Assembly: GCA_910584125.1 (NCBI GenBank)
Contig: CAJTXU010000011.1
Span: forward strand, 14,505 to 78,504
Source of the DNA: an uncultured Muribaculaceae bacterium
Lineage (GTDB): Bacteria > Bacteroidota > Bacteroidia > Bacteroidales > Muribaculaceae
Direction of reading: 5' to 3'
DNA: 64,000 nt
The notes beneath the pieces are model-generated. The model made no database searches and had not been told where the DNA came from. It saw nothing but the letters and a program-made list of their open reading frames with translations. Position 1 is the stretch's first letter, and each line of letters starts with the position of its first letter. The position numbers and the translations under genes are program-made. Shown one piece after another: positions 51,923 to 59,953 of the stretch.

Positions 51923-53653
51923 ATGGCCGATGAGATTGTGATGGATACGGCCGACGGCAATTGCCGCGAGCTTCTCGACGTCCTCATGGCCCAGGGCGTG
52001 TCGACGATTGTCCTCTCGCCCGGCAGCCGCAACACCCCTCTGCTTATCGGCGCCTCCGCTCGCGAGGGCCTTCGCAAATACATGATCAACGACGAGCGAA
52101 CGGCGGCATTCACCGCTCTGGGCATATCACTCGCATCGCATAAGCCCGTCGCGATCGCATGCACCTCGGGGACAGCGCTCTACAACTACGCGCCCGCGGT
52201 CGCCGAGGCTTATTATCAGCGCATACCGCTCATCGTCATTACCGCCGACCGCCCGATGCAATGGATAGGCCAGGACGATTCGCAGACGCTGGTCCAGCCC
52301 GGAGCACTCGACAAGATAGTCAAGAAAAGCTTCGACATCCCGGCCCGGTCGGTGACTCCGCGACTCCCGGAAGGACGGCTGTTCGACGACGAACAGACAT
52401 GGTATGTCAACCGGGTAGTCAACGAGGCCGTGCTGACAGCCACAACGGGCATTCCAGGCCCCGTGCATATCAACATCCAGCTCGACAACCCTCTGAATCG
52501 GACTGTCCCTTATAAGGAAGGCAATCCGCGGACGGTGAGTCATTATGAATCGGCCGGAACGCTCTCGCCGTCGCTTTGCGAGAAGACTGCCAAATATCTC
52601 AGGAATAAAAAGATATTGGTGGTGGCGGGGTTCATGCAGCCCGACCATAATCTAAACCGGGCTCTCGACGGGTTTCTTGAGACAAGTGGCGCGATGCTGA
52701 TGGCCGAGACAATCTCCAACCTGCACATCGGGCGCCATGAGCGGGCCTTCGAGATCGACTCGGTGCTCCGTCTCATGCAAGGCTATCAGAAAGAACAGCT
52801 CAGACCCGACGTGATAATATCGATAGGCGGTTCTTTGGTCTCGCGCAAACTCAAGGAGTTCCTGCGCGACTGCACCGGAGCGGAACATTGGACTCTTGCC
52901 GACACTGCTCTGTCGGCCGACTGCTTCCAGAGACTCGACAGACATTTCGACTCGCCGCCAGCGGCTTTCTTCGGACGGATAGGCAGAGAAATGCGTCGAT
53001 GGGAACAGGGCAGCGGCCACAGCTATCATGACACCTGGATGGCGGTCAAAGGATTATTGGCCGAATCGCAACCGACCGGAGTCCCGACGTGGTCCGAGCT
53101 CCTTGTCTTCGACCATATCCTCGACACCATGCCCGACCGCTGGAACCTTTTCCTCTCCAACGGCACGCCTGTAAGATACGCCCAGATCATGATGAAAAGT
53201 ATGCCGCACGCATGCTACTGCAACCGTGGAGTCTCGGGCATCGACGGCACGAACGCCACGGCGTTCGGTGCATCGCTCGCCTACAAGGGCACGACGCTTC
53301 TGATCACCGGCGACATGTCGTTCTCCTACTGCCCCGAAATCCTCAATCTGGCGCGGCTCGGCGGCGACCTGCGCATCGTGGTGATCAACAACGCCGGCGG
53401 CGGAATCTTTCGCTTCATTGACACGACGCGCACTCTGCCCATGCGCGAGCGATATTTCTGCAGCGACCCGCAGCTGCCACTCCGCGCACTTGCCGAGGCA
53501 TACGGCTGGCGTTATCTGCACGCCGGCTCAGACGAGGAACTCGCCGACGTCCTGCCCGTGCTATACACCTCTGCGCGCGTTCTGCTCGAAGTGACGGTCG
53601 ACCCGCAGACAAGCGCGGACACCCTGCGCGACTATATGGCAAACAAACTCTAA
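51923..53653 (+). CDS. menD: 2-succinyl-5-enolpyruvyl-6-hydroxy-3-cyclohexene-1-carboxylate synthase
   Basis: The 576-residue thiamine-diphosphate enzyme catalyses the committed step of menaquinone synthesis from isochorismate and 2-oxoglutarate. It shows LSPGSRNTPL, TADRPMQWIGQDDSQTL, a C-terminal ThDP domain with ITGDMSFSYC, and NNAGGGIFRF. The start is the ATG at 51923; an in-frame GTG lies directly before it. The gene is followed after 21 bp by menB. Confidence 0.96.
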   Translation: MADEIVMDTADGNCRELLDVLMAQGVSTIVLSPGSRNTPLLIGASAREGLRKYMINDERTAAFTALGISLASHKPVAIACTSGTALYNYAPAVAEAYYQRIPLIVITADRPMQWIGQDDSQTLVQPGALDKIVKKSFDIPARSVTPRLPEGRLFDDEQTWYVNRVVNEAVLTATTGIPGPVHINIQLDNPLNRTVPYKEGNPRTVSHYESAGTLSPSLCEKTAKYLRNKKILVVAGFMQPDHNLNRALDGFLETSGAMLMAETISNLHIGRHERAFEIDSVLRLMQGYQKEQLRPDVIISIGGSLVSRKLKEFLRDCTGAEHWTLADTALSADCFQRLDRHFDSPPAAFFGRIGREMRRWEQGSGHSYHDTWMAVKGLLAESQPTGVPTWSELLVFDHILDTMPDRWNLFLSNGTPVRYAQIMMKSMPHACYCNRGVSGIDGTNATAFGASLAYKGTTLLITGDMSFSYCPEILNLARLGGDLRIVVINNAGGGIFRFIDTTRTLPMRERYFCSDPQLPLRALAEAYGWRYLHAGSDEELADVLPVLYTSARVLLEVTVDPQTSADTLRDYMANKL

Positions 53654-53674
53654 TACGCTTAAAACTACAAGAAT

Positions 53675-54490
53675 ATGTTCGACTGGAAAACAATCAAGGA
53701 ATATGACGACATCCTCTTCGAGAAGTTCGAGGGAATCGCCAAGATAACAATCAACCGTCCGGAGGTATACAACGCCTTCCGCCCCAAAACCAATATGGAG
53801 ATGCTCGACGCCTTCCGCTACTGTCGCGAAAGCCCGGAGATATGCGTGGTGGTGCTGACCGGCGCGGGCGACAAGGCTTTCTGCAGCGGCGGCGACCAGA
53901 ACGTCAAGGGCGAGGGAGGATATGTCGGCGAGGACGGCGTGCCGCGCCTCAACGTGCTCGACCTGCATCAGATGATCCGCTCCATCCCCAAGCCCGTGAT
54001 CGCAATGGTCAACGGATACTCCATCGGAGGCGGCAACGTGCTGCAGGTGATCTGCGACCTCTCTATCGCGTCCGAAAACGCACGGTTCGGGCAGACCGGT
54101 CCGAAGGTCGGCAGCTTCGACGGAGGATTCGGCGCCGGATACCTGGCCCGCTGCGTCGGTCAGAAAAAGGCCCGCGAGATCTGGTTCCTCTGCAAGCAGT
54201 ACACCGCCCGCGAGGCTCTTGAGATGGGAATGGTCAACGAGGTCGTGCCCTTCGACAAGCTCGAGGAGACCACCGTGGAATGGTGCCGCACCATCATGAA
54301 GCGCTCGCCACTGGCCATCCGCATGATGAAGCGCGCTTTCAACGCCGAGCTCGACGGCCAGCACGGCATGATGCAGTTTGCCGGCGATGCCACGCTGCTC
54401 TATTACATGCTCGACGAGGCCCAGGAAGGCAAGAACGCGTTTCTCGAGAAGAGAGACCCCGATTTCGACAAGTATCCCAAGTTTCCCTGA
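53675..54490 (+). CDS. menB: 1,4-dihydroxy-2-naphthoyl-CoA synthase
   Basis: The 271-residue crotonase-fold enzyme cyclises succinylbenzoyl-CoA. Diagnostic features are FCSGGDQNVKG, the oxyanion region NGYSIGGGNVLQ, and GQTGPKVGSFDGGFGAGYL, all MenB-specific. It ends in the FDKYPKFP tail of MenB. It lies between menD and menC. Confidence 0.97.
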   Translation: MFDWKTIKEYDDILFEKFEGIAKITINRPEVYNAFRPKTNMEMLDAFRYCRESPEICVVVLTGAGDKAFCSGGDQNVKGEGGYVGEDGVPRLNVLDLHQMIRSIPKPVIAMVNGYSIGGGNVLQVICDLSIASENARFGQTGPKVGSFDGGFGAGYLARCVGQKKAREIWFLCKQYTAREALEMGMVNEVVPFDKLEETTVEWCRTIMKRSPLAIRMMKRAFNAELDGQHGMMQFAGDATLLYYMLDEAQEGKNAFLEKRDPDFDKYPKFP

Positions 54491-54499
54491 CACAGACAG

Positions 54500-55570
54500 A
54501 TGCGCTTACAGTTCGCTCCATACGTCCTCCGGTTCAAGGAACCGGGAGGCACCTCGCGAGGGGTCATGACCGAGAAGATCACGTGTCTTCTCCGGATATT
54601 CGACGAGAAAGACCCCGCGCATTTCGGCATAGGCGAGGCCGGGATTTTCCCCGGACTCTCGCCCGAGGCTGACGACCGCTTCTTCTATAAGTTGATGGAG
54701 ATGCAGAGTAACGTACGGCTCGGCCTCCCCACCGACCTTCTCAAATTTCCCTCGCTGCAATTCGGATTCGAACAGGCGATACGCGATTTCAGCGGCGGTT
54801 GCCACGGCATTTATTTCGAGTCCCCGTTCGTGCACGGCCAGAGCTCGATAGAGATCAACGGCCTCGTGTGGATGGGCGATTTCGACACGATGATAGAACG
54901 CATCGAGCAGAAGCTCCAGCAGGGTTTCCGCTGCATCAAGCTGAAAATCGGCGCCATCGACTGGCGACAGGAGGTCGACATGATCCGTTACATCCGCGAC
55001 CGCTACGACCCTGAGCGTCTGGAGATAAGGGTTGATGCCAACGGCGGTTTCACAATGGACAACGCCATACCGCGCCTTAAACGCCTGGCTGATATGGGCG
55101 TGCATTCGATCGAGCAGCCCATCAAGGCCGGTAATCCGACGCTGATGCGTTTCCTATGCGACATCTCGCCACTCCCGATAGCTCTCGACGAGGAGCTTAT
55201 CGGCAAGTTCACACGCGAGGATAAAGCCGAGACGCTCGACGCCATACGCCCGGCATACATCGTGCTCAAGCCTTCGCTCGTGGGCGGTTTCAGCGGTTCG
55301 CAGGAGTGGATAGACCTCGCCACGGAAAGAGGCATAGGCTGGTGGGTGACGTCGGCCCTCGAGTCGAACATCGGCCTCAACGCTCTGGCGCAATGGGTCG
55401 CGAGGCTGCATGTCTCTTTGCCCCAAGGTCTCGGAACGGGCGGCGTGTTCACCAACAACTTCACGACTCCGCTCTGTCTCGTAGGCGACCGTCTGCACTA
55501 CGACACTGGCAAAAGTCTCGACAGGACGGAACTCGAGGCGGTAGACTGGAGAAGCGATGACTTATCCTGA
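54500..55570 (+). CDS. menC: o-succinylbenzoate synthase
   Basis: The 356-residue enolase-superfamily protein dehydrates SHCHC. Visible are the catalytic KLKIG Lys pair near 150, metal ligands in VDANGGF, SIEQPI and the ALDEELIGK region, and the C-terminal ALESNIGLNALAQW with GLGTGG. The gene overlaps menE by 14 bp. Confidence 0.95.
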   Translation: MRLQFAPYVLRFKEPGGTSRGVMTEKITCLLRIFDEKDPAHFGIGEAGIFPGLSPEADDRFFYKLMEMQSNVRLGLPTDLLKFPSLQFGFEQAIRDFSGGCHGIYFESPFVHGQSSIEINGLVWMGDFDTMIERIEQKLQQGFRCIKLKIGAIDWRQEVDMIRYIRDRYDPERLEIRVDANGGFTMDNAIPRLKRLADMGVHSIEQPIKAGNPTLMRFLCDISPLPIALDEELIGKFTREDKAETLDAIRPAYIVLKPSLVGGFSGSQEWIDLATERGIGWWVTSALESNIGLNALAQWVARLHVSLPQGLGTGGVFTNNFTTPLCLVGDRLHYDTGKSLDRTELEAVDWRSDDLS

Positions 55571-56504
55571 CTTCATCGGAGAGTTGCGTTCGGGCGCGGA
55601 ATATATCGTATGCCACACGTCTGGTTCGACGGGAACACCCAAGGAGATACGGCTGCCACGACAGCAGGTGGCAGCCAGCGCGAGACGCACTCTCGAATTC
55701 TTCGGACTCTCTCGGCGGTCGCACCTGCACTCATGCATATCGCCCGACTTCATCGGAGGCAAGATGATGGCTGTCAGAGAGGAAGAGGTCGGTTGCTCGC
55801 TGTCGTGGGAGACTCCGAGCAATCGTCCGCTCGACGGCTACTCCGGACCGAAAATCGATCTTCTTGCGGTTGTGCCGTCGCAGATGATCCATATACTCGA
55901 CCTGCATGACGCGGGCGGGCTGCCTCCTGTCGGCGACATAATAATAGGTGGCGCACCCATCTCGCCGGGACTCAGCCGCCGCATCGCCGCCAGCGGACTC
56001 CGCGCCTGGGAGACATACGGCATGACCGAGACGGCCTCGCACATAGCGCTGCGACGCGTCACTTTCCCGGCCTCTCCTTTCACCGCGCTCGATGGCGTCG
56101 AGGTCTCCGTCACTCCCGACTCGCGACTGAATATCCGCATCAAGGACTGGCAGGAACTCACTACCAACGATATTGCCCACATCTCGTCTCCGGGGCGGTT
56201 CGAGATACTCGGCCGCGCCGACAACGTGATAATCACGGGCGGCAAAAAGGTCCATCCCGAGACGGTCGAGGCCGTGGTCGAATCGACATTGGACGCCGAA
56301 GTCCTCGTCACCTCCGAACCTGACGAGAAGTGGGGGCAGCGCGTCGTGCTCGTCATCGACGACTCGCGGGGAGCACCGGTGCCCCGCGATACCCTCGAAA
56401 TCATATCAGTCCTTAAAAAAGTGTTGCCGCCCGAATCTGTGCCCAAGGCAATCGTGTTCGGGCCTATTCCCAGAACCCCCAACGGAAAGAAGAAGCGTAA
56501 ATAA
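55557..56504 (+). CDS. menE: o-succinylbenzoate-CoA ligase, short form
   Basis: The 315-residue adenylating enzyme activates o-succinylbenzoate. It has the P-loop TSGSTGTPKEI near 21, the TYGMTETAS motif near 157, and the C-terminal catalytic Lys in RTPNGKKKRK. It is much shorter than the about 480-residue MenE of other groups, lacking most of the N-terminal subdomain; short MenE proteins are usual in Bacteroidales. It is the last gene of the operon and overlaps menC. Confidence 0.92.
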   Translation: MTYPDFIGELRSGAEYIVCHTSGSTGTPKEIRLPRQQVAASARRTLEFFGLSRRSHLHSCISPDFIGGKMMAVREEEVGCSLSWETPSNRPLDGYSGPKIDLLAVVPSQMIHILDLHDAGGLPPVGDIIIGGAPISPGLSRRIAASGLRAWETYGMTETASHIALRRVTFPASPFTALDGVEVSVTPDSRLNIRIKDWQELTTNDIAHISSPGRFEILGRADNVIITGGKKVHPETVEAVVESTLDAEVLVTSEPDEKWGQRVVLVIDDSRGAPVPRDTLEIISVLKKVLPPESVPKAIVFGPIPRTPNGKKKRK

Positions 56505-56610
56505 TCCCCTCCTTTCCCCCTGAATGGCTCAAATTGGCCCTTTTCAGGCCGGAATTGGCCATCAACGTAAAAATACGTAAAAAAAATTGCCGAATAATTC
56601 TTATGTTTAA

Positions 56611-56629
56611 TAAATTTGTTGTAAATTTG
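56611..56629 (+). promoter_or_regulatory. tandem -7 elements upstream of the Crp/Fnr gene
   Basis: TAAATTTG occurs twice (56611-56618 and 56622-56629) about 105-120 bp before the ATG. No clear -33 boxes were seen. The rest of the 229-bp spacer is AT-rich and has no gene. Confidence 0.45.
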
Positions 56630-56733
56630 TGTTATAAAACATAAAAAACCAAATTAAACCCTGGACTCCTGATATCATACTATCAGCACTAACGGTTCAC
56701 TGATAGTTCTCAGAGTAGAGTTGCAACAGCGCA

Positions 56734-57435
56734 ATGATTAAGAAGAGTACGCTTGAAAGGATTATCGGCGATGATTTGGCCGAGTTGTGGAATGCTCTCA
56801 CGCAAGACGAAAAACGTGTCATTGCCGAGAACTTCCACTACGAACGTTATAAGAAGAACCAGATTATCTATGCGGAGTCTGAGACCCCGGAAAATCTTTA
56901 TTGCCTTCTTGAGGGCAAGGTCAAGCTTTTCAAAAGCGGCATTGGCGACCGAGTCCAGATCCTGCGCCTTTACCGCCCCGTGCAGTATTTCGGTTACAGG
57001 GCATATTTCGCACGCGAGCCTTACGTCTCCTCTTCGGCCGCTTTCGAGCCTTCGGTGCTCGGCATCGTGCCGATGAAAATCGTGGAGGAAATCATTAGGA
57101 AAAACAACGACCTCGCGCTCTTCTTCATCCACGAGCTCTCGCGCAACCTCGGAGGCGCCGACACAAAAATCATTAACCTCACACAGAAGCATATACGTGG
57201 CCGCCTCGCTGAGTCGCTGCTTCTGCTCGCCGATAATTACGGCTATGAGTCGGACGGCTCGACTCTCAAGATATATATGAGCCGCGAAGACCTTGCCAAC
57301 CTATCGAACATGACGACCTCGAACGCTATCCGCACCCTCACCTCTTTCGTGACCGAAAAACTGATTCTCGTCGACGGCCGCAGGATCCGTGTCGTCAACG
57401 AGCCTCAGCTGCGCAAGATATCCAAGTTCGGATAG
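56734..57435 (+). CDS. Crp/Fnr family transcriptional regulator
   Basis: The 233-residue protein has an N-terminal cyclic-nucleotide-binding-like beta barrel (LYCLLEGKVKLF near 52), a dimer helix, and a C-terminal winged helix with SREDLANLSNMTTSNAIRTL near 190-209. It lacks the N-terminal Cys cluster of oxygen-sensing Fnr, so it senses something else. Its target genes are not evident; it stands alone before the metal ATPase gene. Confidence 0.92.
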   Translation: MIKKSTLERIIGDDLAELWNALTQDEKRVIAENFHYERYKKNQIIYAESETPENLYCLLEGKVKLFKSGIGDRVQILRLYRPVQYFGYRAYFAREPYVSSSAAFEPSVLGIVPMKIVEEIIRKNNDLALFFIHELSRNLGGADTKIINLTQKHIRGRLAESLLLLADNYGYESDGSTLKIYMSREDLANLSNMTTSNAIRTLTSFVTEKLILVDGRRIRVVNEPQLRKISKFG

Positions 57436-57462
57436 GCATCCGAAATATACATATGACATTGG

Positions 57463-57496
57463 GGCCGCGCGAACATCGTTTCGCGCGGCTTCGTTA
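57463..57496 (+). terminator. terminator after the Crp/Fnr gene
   Basis: A 9-bp GC-rich stem GCCGCGCGA/TCGCGCGGC with an eight-base loop is followed by a modest TTCGTTAT run, 27 bp after the stop. Confidence 0.65.
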
Positions 57497-57527
57497 TATC
57501 TGCATATGATGTGCATCGGTTTTTATC

Positions 57528-57535
57528 TAACTTTG
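57528..57535 (+). promoter_or_regulatory. Bacteroidota -7 element at the metal ATPase start
   Basis: TAACTTTG is followed after only 4 bp by the GTG at 57540. Transcription would begin at or within a few bases of this codon. No good -33 box. Confidence 0.6.
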
Positions 57536-57539
57536 CGGC

Positions 57540-59540
57540 GTGAACCAAAACTTTCATGATATGCACGACCATAAAGAACATACGGATCATTCCGGCAAAG
57601 AGTCCCTCTGCGCCTCGGGGCACTGCGGACATCATCATCACCACCACGCGGACGGTGGTCGGAAGCCTCTGCTCGGAGGCTTCGGGGCCGAAGCTCTGTC
57701 GCTCGTTCTCCTCATTGCCACGGTGCTGATTCCTTCAGACTTACCCTGGGTCAAGGTCGCGATGTTCGTTGTCGCCGTCCTTCCGGTGGGAATTCCCATC
57801 CTTCTCTCTACTTTCAGGGAATGGAGACATGGAGACGTATTCAACGAATTCACGCTGATGGTGATGGCGAGCATAGGAGCCTTTGTGCTCGGCGAATACG
57901 CCGAGGGCGTGGCTGTACTGCTGTTCTATTCCGTCGGCGAGAAACTCGAGGATGTCGTCTCGGGCGACGTCAAAGGACAGATCAGGCGCCTGCTCGGCAA
58001 GATGCCTCGCCGTGCCACGGTGATCGACGGCGACAGTCGCCGCGACATGAGGCCCGAAGATGTCAGGCCGGGCATGACGATTGCCGTCAAGCCTGGCGAG
58101 AGCGTGCCTCTCGACGGAACGTTGACGGGTTCGGGGCCCATCGACTTCAACACCGCCGCGATCACGGGTGAGAGTCTGCCGCGCACATTCAGCCCGGGGG
58201 CTGACATTAGCTCGGGCGTGATCCCCGTCGACCGCGAGGCCGTCATCAGGGTGACCCGCGAATACAGCGACAGCTCCATGACCCGCATCATGAAGATGAT
58301 AGAGGACGCGTCGGCCCGCCGCGCACCGTCCGAAACGATACTGCGCAAGATTACCCGCTGGTACACGCCGGTGGTGTTCGGCGCAGCCCTGTTGCTGTTC
58401 TTCATCCCGATGCTCATTGGGCTCCTCGCTACGGGTTTTCACTTCGAATGGCAGGTGTGGCTGAACCGCTCTCTCGTTTTCCTTGTCTGCGCGTGCCCGT
58501 GCGCACTGATAGTCAGTCTGCCGCTCACATACTTTGCCTCAATAGGCATCGCGTCGCGCAAAGGCATTCTCTTCAAAGGGCATGACAGCCTTGACGCGCT
58601 GCGCACGGTCGACACGGTGCTTCTCGATAAGACGGGCACGGTGACTACCGGCAGGTTCCATGTCACCGACGTTCGGAGCTCAGGCAGCCTCGATGCAGAC
58701 GGTCTGCTCGCCGCCGTCGCGGCCCTCGAGAACGAGAGCACACACCCTCTGGCCAAGGCGGTAGTTGCCGAATGCTCGCGCCGCAATCTATCCGCGGCCG
58801 AGGCCACAGACGTGAAAGCCGTTGACCACGGCATAACGGGAACTGTAGACGGCCATACCCTCGTGGCCGGAAGCATCAGGCTGATGCACGACATGGGCGT
58901 TGAGGTTCCCGACGGCATCACCGCGTCCGCCACAGCAATATACGTGGCCGAAGACGACAGGTTCGCCGGCATGATCTCGCTGTCGGATACGGTGAAGCCA
59001 GACGTTGCCGTGGCCGTCAGGGCACTTCATTCAGACGGCGTCAACACGGTGGGGATACTCTCGGGTGACACCGAAGGCACTGTCGAGTCGGCTGCTCGCG
59101 AGATCGGAGCCGACACATTCCGGGCGCGTCTGCTCCCGGAAGAGAAACAGAAGATAATAGCCGAGGAGCGCGCCCGCGGACATAAGGTGGCTTTCGCGGG
59201 CGACGGAGTCAACGACGCGCCGGCACTGGCCGCCGCCAATGTCGGCATCGCCATGGGAAACGTCGGCACCGACATCGCCATCGAATCGGCGCAGGTCGTC
59301 ATTGCCGGCGACGATATCGCCAAAATCGACGAGGGAATACATATCTCAAGACGCGTGAGATACGTTATACTTGAAAACGTGATATTCGCGTTCGGTGTCA
59401 AGATCATCGTCATGATTCTCGGGGCGTTCGGCATCGCTTCGCTATGGGCGGCGGTATTCGCCGACACTGGCGTGACAGTGATCACGGTGCTGTGGACTCT
59501 TTACCGCTTGAAGATATGGCAATTGAAAAAGAAAGACTGA
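57540..59540 (+). CDS. heavy-metal P1B-type ATPase with His-rich N-terminus (Zn/Cd exporter-like)
   Basis: The 666-residue membrane ATPase has ITGES, the metal-site CPC (CACPCAL), phosphorylation motif DKTGT, the THPLAK His-Pro motif and GDGVNDAPAL. Instead of an HMA domain with CxxC, the N-terminus has CASGHCGHHHHHH. This pattern suggests Zn, Cd or Co transport, with the His-rich stretch as a metal sensor. The start is GTG at 57540; if transcription begins at that codon, the ATG at 57561 is the more likely start. A Fur-family gene overlaps its end. Confidence 0.93.
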   Translation: MNQNFHDMHDHKEHTDHSGKESLCASGHCGHHHHHHADGGRKPLLGGFGAEALSLVLLIATVLIPSDLPWVKVAMFVVAVLPVGIPILLSTFREWRHGDVFNEFTLMVMASIGAFVLGEYAEGVAVLLFYSVGEKLEDVVSGDVKGQIRRLLGKMPRRATVIDGDSRRDMRPEDVRPGMTIAVKPGESVPLDGTLTGSGPIDFNTAAITGESLPRTFSPGADISSGVIPVDREAVIRVTREYSDSSMTRIMKMIEDASARRAPSETILRKITRWYTPVVFGAALLLFFIPMLIGLLATGFHFEWQVWLNRSLVFLVCACPCALIVSLPLTYFASIGIASRKGILFKGHDSLDALRTVDTVLLDKTGTVTTGRFHVTDVRSSGSLDADGLLAAVAALENESTHPLAKAVVAECSRRNLSAAEATDVKAVDHGITGTVDGHTLVAGSIRLMHDMGVEVPDGITASATAIYVAEDDRFAGMISLSDTVKPDVAVAVRALHSDGVNTVGILSGDTEGTVESAAREIGADTFRARLLPEEKQKIIAEERARGHKVAFAGDGVNDAPALAAANVGIAMGNVGTDIAIESAQVVIAGDDIAKIDEGIHISRRVRYVILENVIFAFGVKIIVMILGAFGIASLWAAVFADTGVTVITVLWTLYRLKIWQLKKKD

Positions 59541-59953
59541 ATACAATGCTGGAGGAGGCCGGAATACGGCCTTCTCCAGCGCGCGCCCTTACGCTCAAGG
59601 CTCTCGCCATGGCGGCAAGGCCGCTGTCGGCGCAGGAAATCGAGGAGCGGCTCGAGACCGTTGACCGCTCGTCAATCAGCCGCACGTTGGCCGTTTTCAC
59701 CGACTCGCATCTGGTGCACGCGATCTCCGACGGGTCAGGCTCGATGAAATACGAGATTTGCAATGACAGTCACACAGAAGGCCGTCATAACGACGAGCAC
59801 GCGCATTTCCATTGCCGCCGATGCGGCAAGACACTGTGCCTCTCGGGCATAAGCGTTCCCGTTCCCGAACTTCCCGAGGGATACCAGGCTGAGAATGCGA
59901 CGTTCGTCATCTCCGGCCTTTGCCCCGGTTGCTCACGTCTGGAAAAGAGCTAA
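59516..59953 (+). CDS. Fur family metal-responsive regulator
   Basis: The protein has 145 residues from the ATG at 59516, overlapping the ATPase 3' end by 25 bp; an ATG at 59546 would avoid the overlap. It has the Fur winged-helix (SAQEIEERL ... VDRSSISRTLAVF), HAHFHCRRCGKTLCL as the metal-site region, and a C-terminal CPGC forming the structural zinc pair. The coupling with an exporter gene suggests sensing of zinc or a similar metal rather than iron, which is inference. Its last 4 bp overlap the end of the convergent rel gene. Confidence 0.9.
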   Translation: MAIEKERLNTMLEEAGIRPSPARALTLKALAMAARPLSAQEIEERLETVDRSSISRTLAVFTDSHLVHAISDGSGSMKYEICNDSHTEGRHNDEHAHFHCRRCGKTLCLSGISVPVPELPEGYQAENATFVISGLCPGCSRLEKS

